This document shows positions 5,646 through 6,074 of a DNA stretch of 6,074 nucleotides, in pieces (the stretch's first letter is position 1; each line of letters begins with the position of its first letter). The DNA is from an uncultured Bacteroidales bacterium. Its GTDB lineage: Bacteria > Bacteroidota > Bacteroidia > Bacteroidales > FEN-979. The stretch spans positions 1-6,074 of the forward strand of contig CAIYQH010000554.1 of assembly GCA_903928285.1 (NCBI GenBank), written 5' to 3'. Below the pieces are notes generated by a model, which was given only the letters and a program-made list of their open reading frames with translations, did not search any database and had not been told where the DNA came from. Both the position numbers and the translations under genes were made by a program.

Positions 5646-6074
5646 CTATTTTACGTTTTTGACAGTCAGGTCCTTAAAGGCCTTGCCCAGCTCGTCCATA
5701 TCATGGCTGAATTCAGCTTTGAAACTCTGCCATTTTTCTTTTCCATTTGCCTGATAATCTGCCATTTTCATTTTCATTTCGGCATTTTTCTGTTCCAGAA
5801 CCGCAATTCTCCTGTTGTAATCAGCCTTCACAGCATGCCTATCCTGCGCGATACTTGCTTTTAAATCGCTCAGGGCCTTATCGTTGGCTGCGATCCGCTC
5901 GGCGGTCTCCTTTTTATAGGTTTCCACATCGGCAAGGTATTCCGTGTTTGCCTGGTTCAATTCCTTATTTGCCTGTGATACCTTATCCTGGGCATTGTCA
6001 ACCTTTTCGGCGGAAGAGGTACATCCTGTCATAAGCGCACCTGTCAGTAACATGCCTGCAGCGATTGCAAAAAA
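5646..6074 (-). CDS. Coiled-coil lipoprotein, stress-response type (5' end outside the window)
   Basis: An in-frame ATG at 6053 gives 135 residues, but the frame stays open for seven more codons to the edge (reading FFAIAAG), and these extend the hydrophobic core of a signal peptide. The true start is therefore probably just beyond 6074. The lipobox-like LMTGC places the lipidated cysteine at codon 6023-6021, predicting a membrane-anchored lipoprotein facing the periplasm. The mature part is almost wholly charged helix with heptad-like spacing (VDNAQDKVSQANKELNQANTE onward), interrupted near the end by KEKWQSFKAEFSHDMDELGKAFKDL. This outline and ending match small lipoproteins annotated in Bacteroidota as stress-response proteins, but I cannot confirm the family name without a search. 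It is the first visible gene of the minus-strand series, 23 bp before the next. The stop is TAG. Confidence 0.85.
   Translation of the reverse strand, partial: FFAIAAGMLLTGALMTGCTSSAEKVDNAQDKVSQANKELNQANTEYLADVETYKKETAERIAANDKALSDLKASIAQDRHAVKADYNRRIAVLEQKNAEMKMKMADYQANGKEKWQSFKAEFSHDMDELGKAFKDLTVKNVK

Larger units (their letters stand above)
2691..6074 (-). other. Probable six-gene operon (lipoprotein to NRAMP-related transporter)
   Basis: Six minus-strand genes follow one another with gaps of 23, 19, 18, 7 and 32 bp, and no promoter-like or terminator-like sequence was seen in these gaps. This spacing is typical of co-transcription. The promoter and possibly further upstream genes lie beyond the right edge. 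No clear terminator was found past 2691. The transporter, with the largest gap before it, is the member most likely to have a separate promoter. Confidence 0.7.

Overview
The window looks like chromosomal DNA from a member of the Bacteroidota, probably an environmental Bacteroidales-like lineage. The reasons are: start codons are preceded by A/T-rich leaders with no clear Shine-Dalgarno sequence; the small envelope proteins (a coiled-coil lipoprotein, a YtxH protein, a holin-III-like membrane protein and a CsbD-like protein) resemble families common in that phylum; and the hybrid PAS-GAF histidine kinase is of a type abundant there. This placement is inference from protein resemblance and gene style, with no marker gene. 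No rRNA, tRNA, insertion sequence, integrase or CRISPR array was seen.

Layout. At the far left (1-31, minus strand) are the first ten codons of a gene whose product begins like a CsbD-type stress protein. A 314-bp divergent intergenic region (32-345) separates it from a plus-strand gene (346-2508) for a 720-residue hybrid sensor histidine kinase: PAS, cysteine-bearing GAF, HisKA, HATPase and receiver. The kinase converges on a minus-strand gene set across a 182-bp gap (2509-2690) that holds a 77-bp short tandem array whose unit length changes from 8 to 9 bp.

The rest of the window (2691-6074) is one tightly packed minus-strand series of six genes with gaps of only 7 to 32 bp. In transcription order they are: a coiled-coil lipoprotein (5' end outside the window), a secreted protein with a His-rich polar tail, a YtxH-type protein, a holin-superfamily-III-like two-helix membrane protein, an unrecognised small membrane-associated protein, and an NRAMP-related metal transporter with a non-canonical ion-site sequence. 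The spacing suggests a single operon.

How the parts may work together. YtxH protein, holin-like protein and small helical protein in a row recall the arrangement of enterobacterial yqjD-yqjE-yqjK. With the lipoprotein and the neighbouring CsbD-like start they suggest an envelope/general-stress locus. The transporter at the end and the His-rich exported protein raise the possibility of a metal-related role. The kinase beside the locus could sense redox or metals through four cysteines in its GAF domain, but no partner regulator is present, so a regulatory link to the operon is only a hypothesis.
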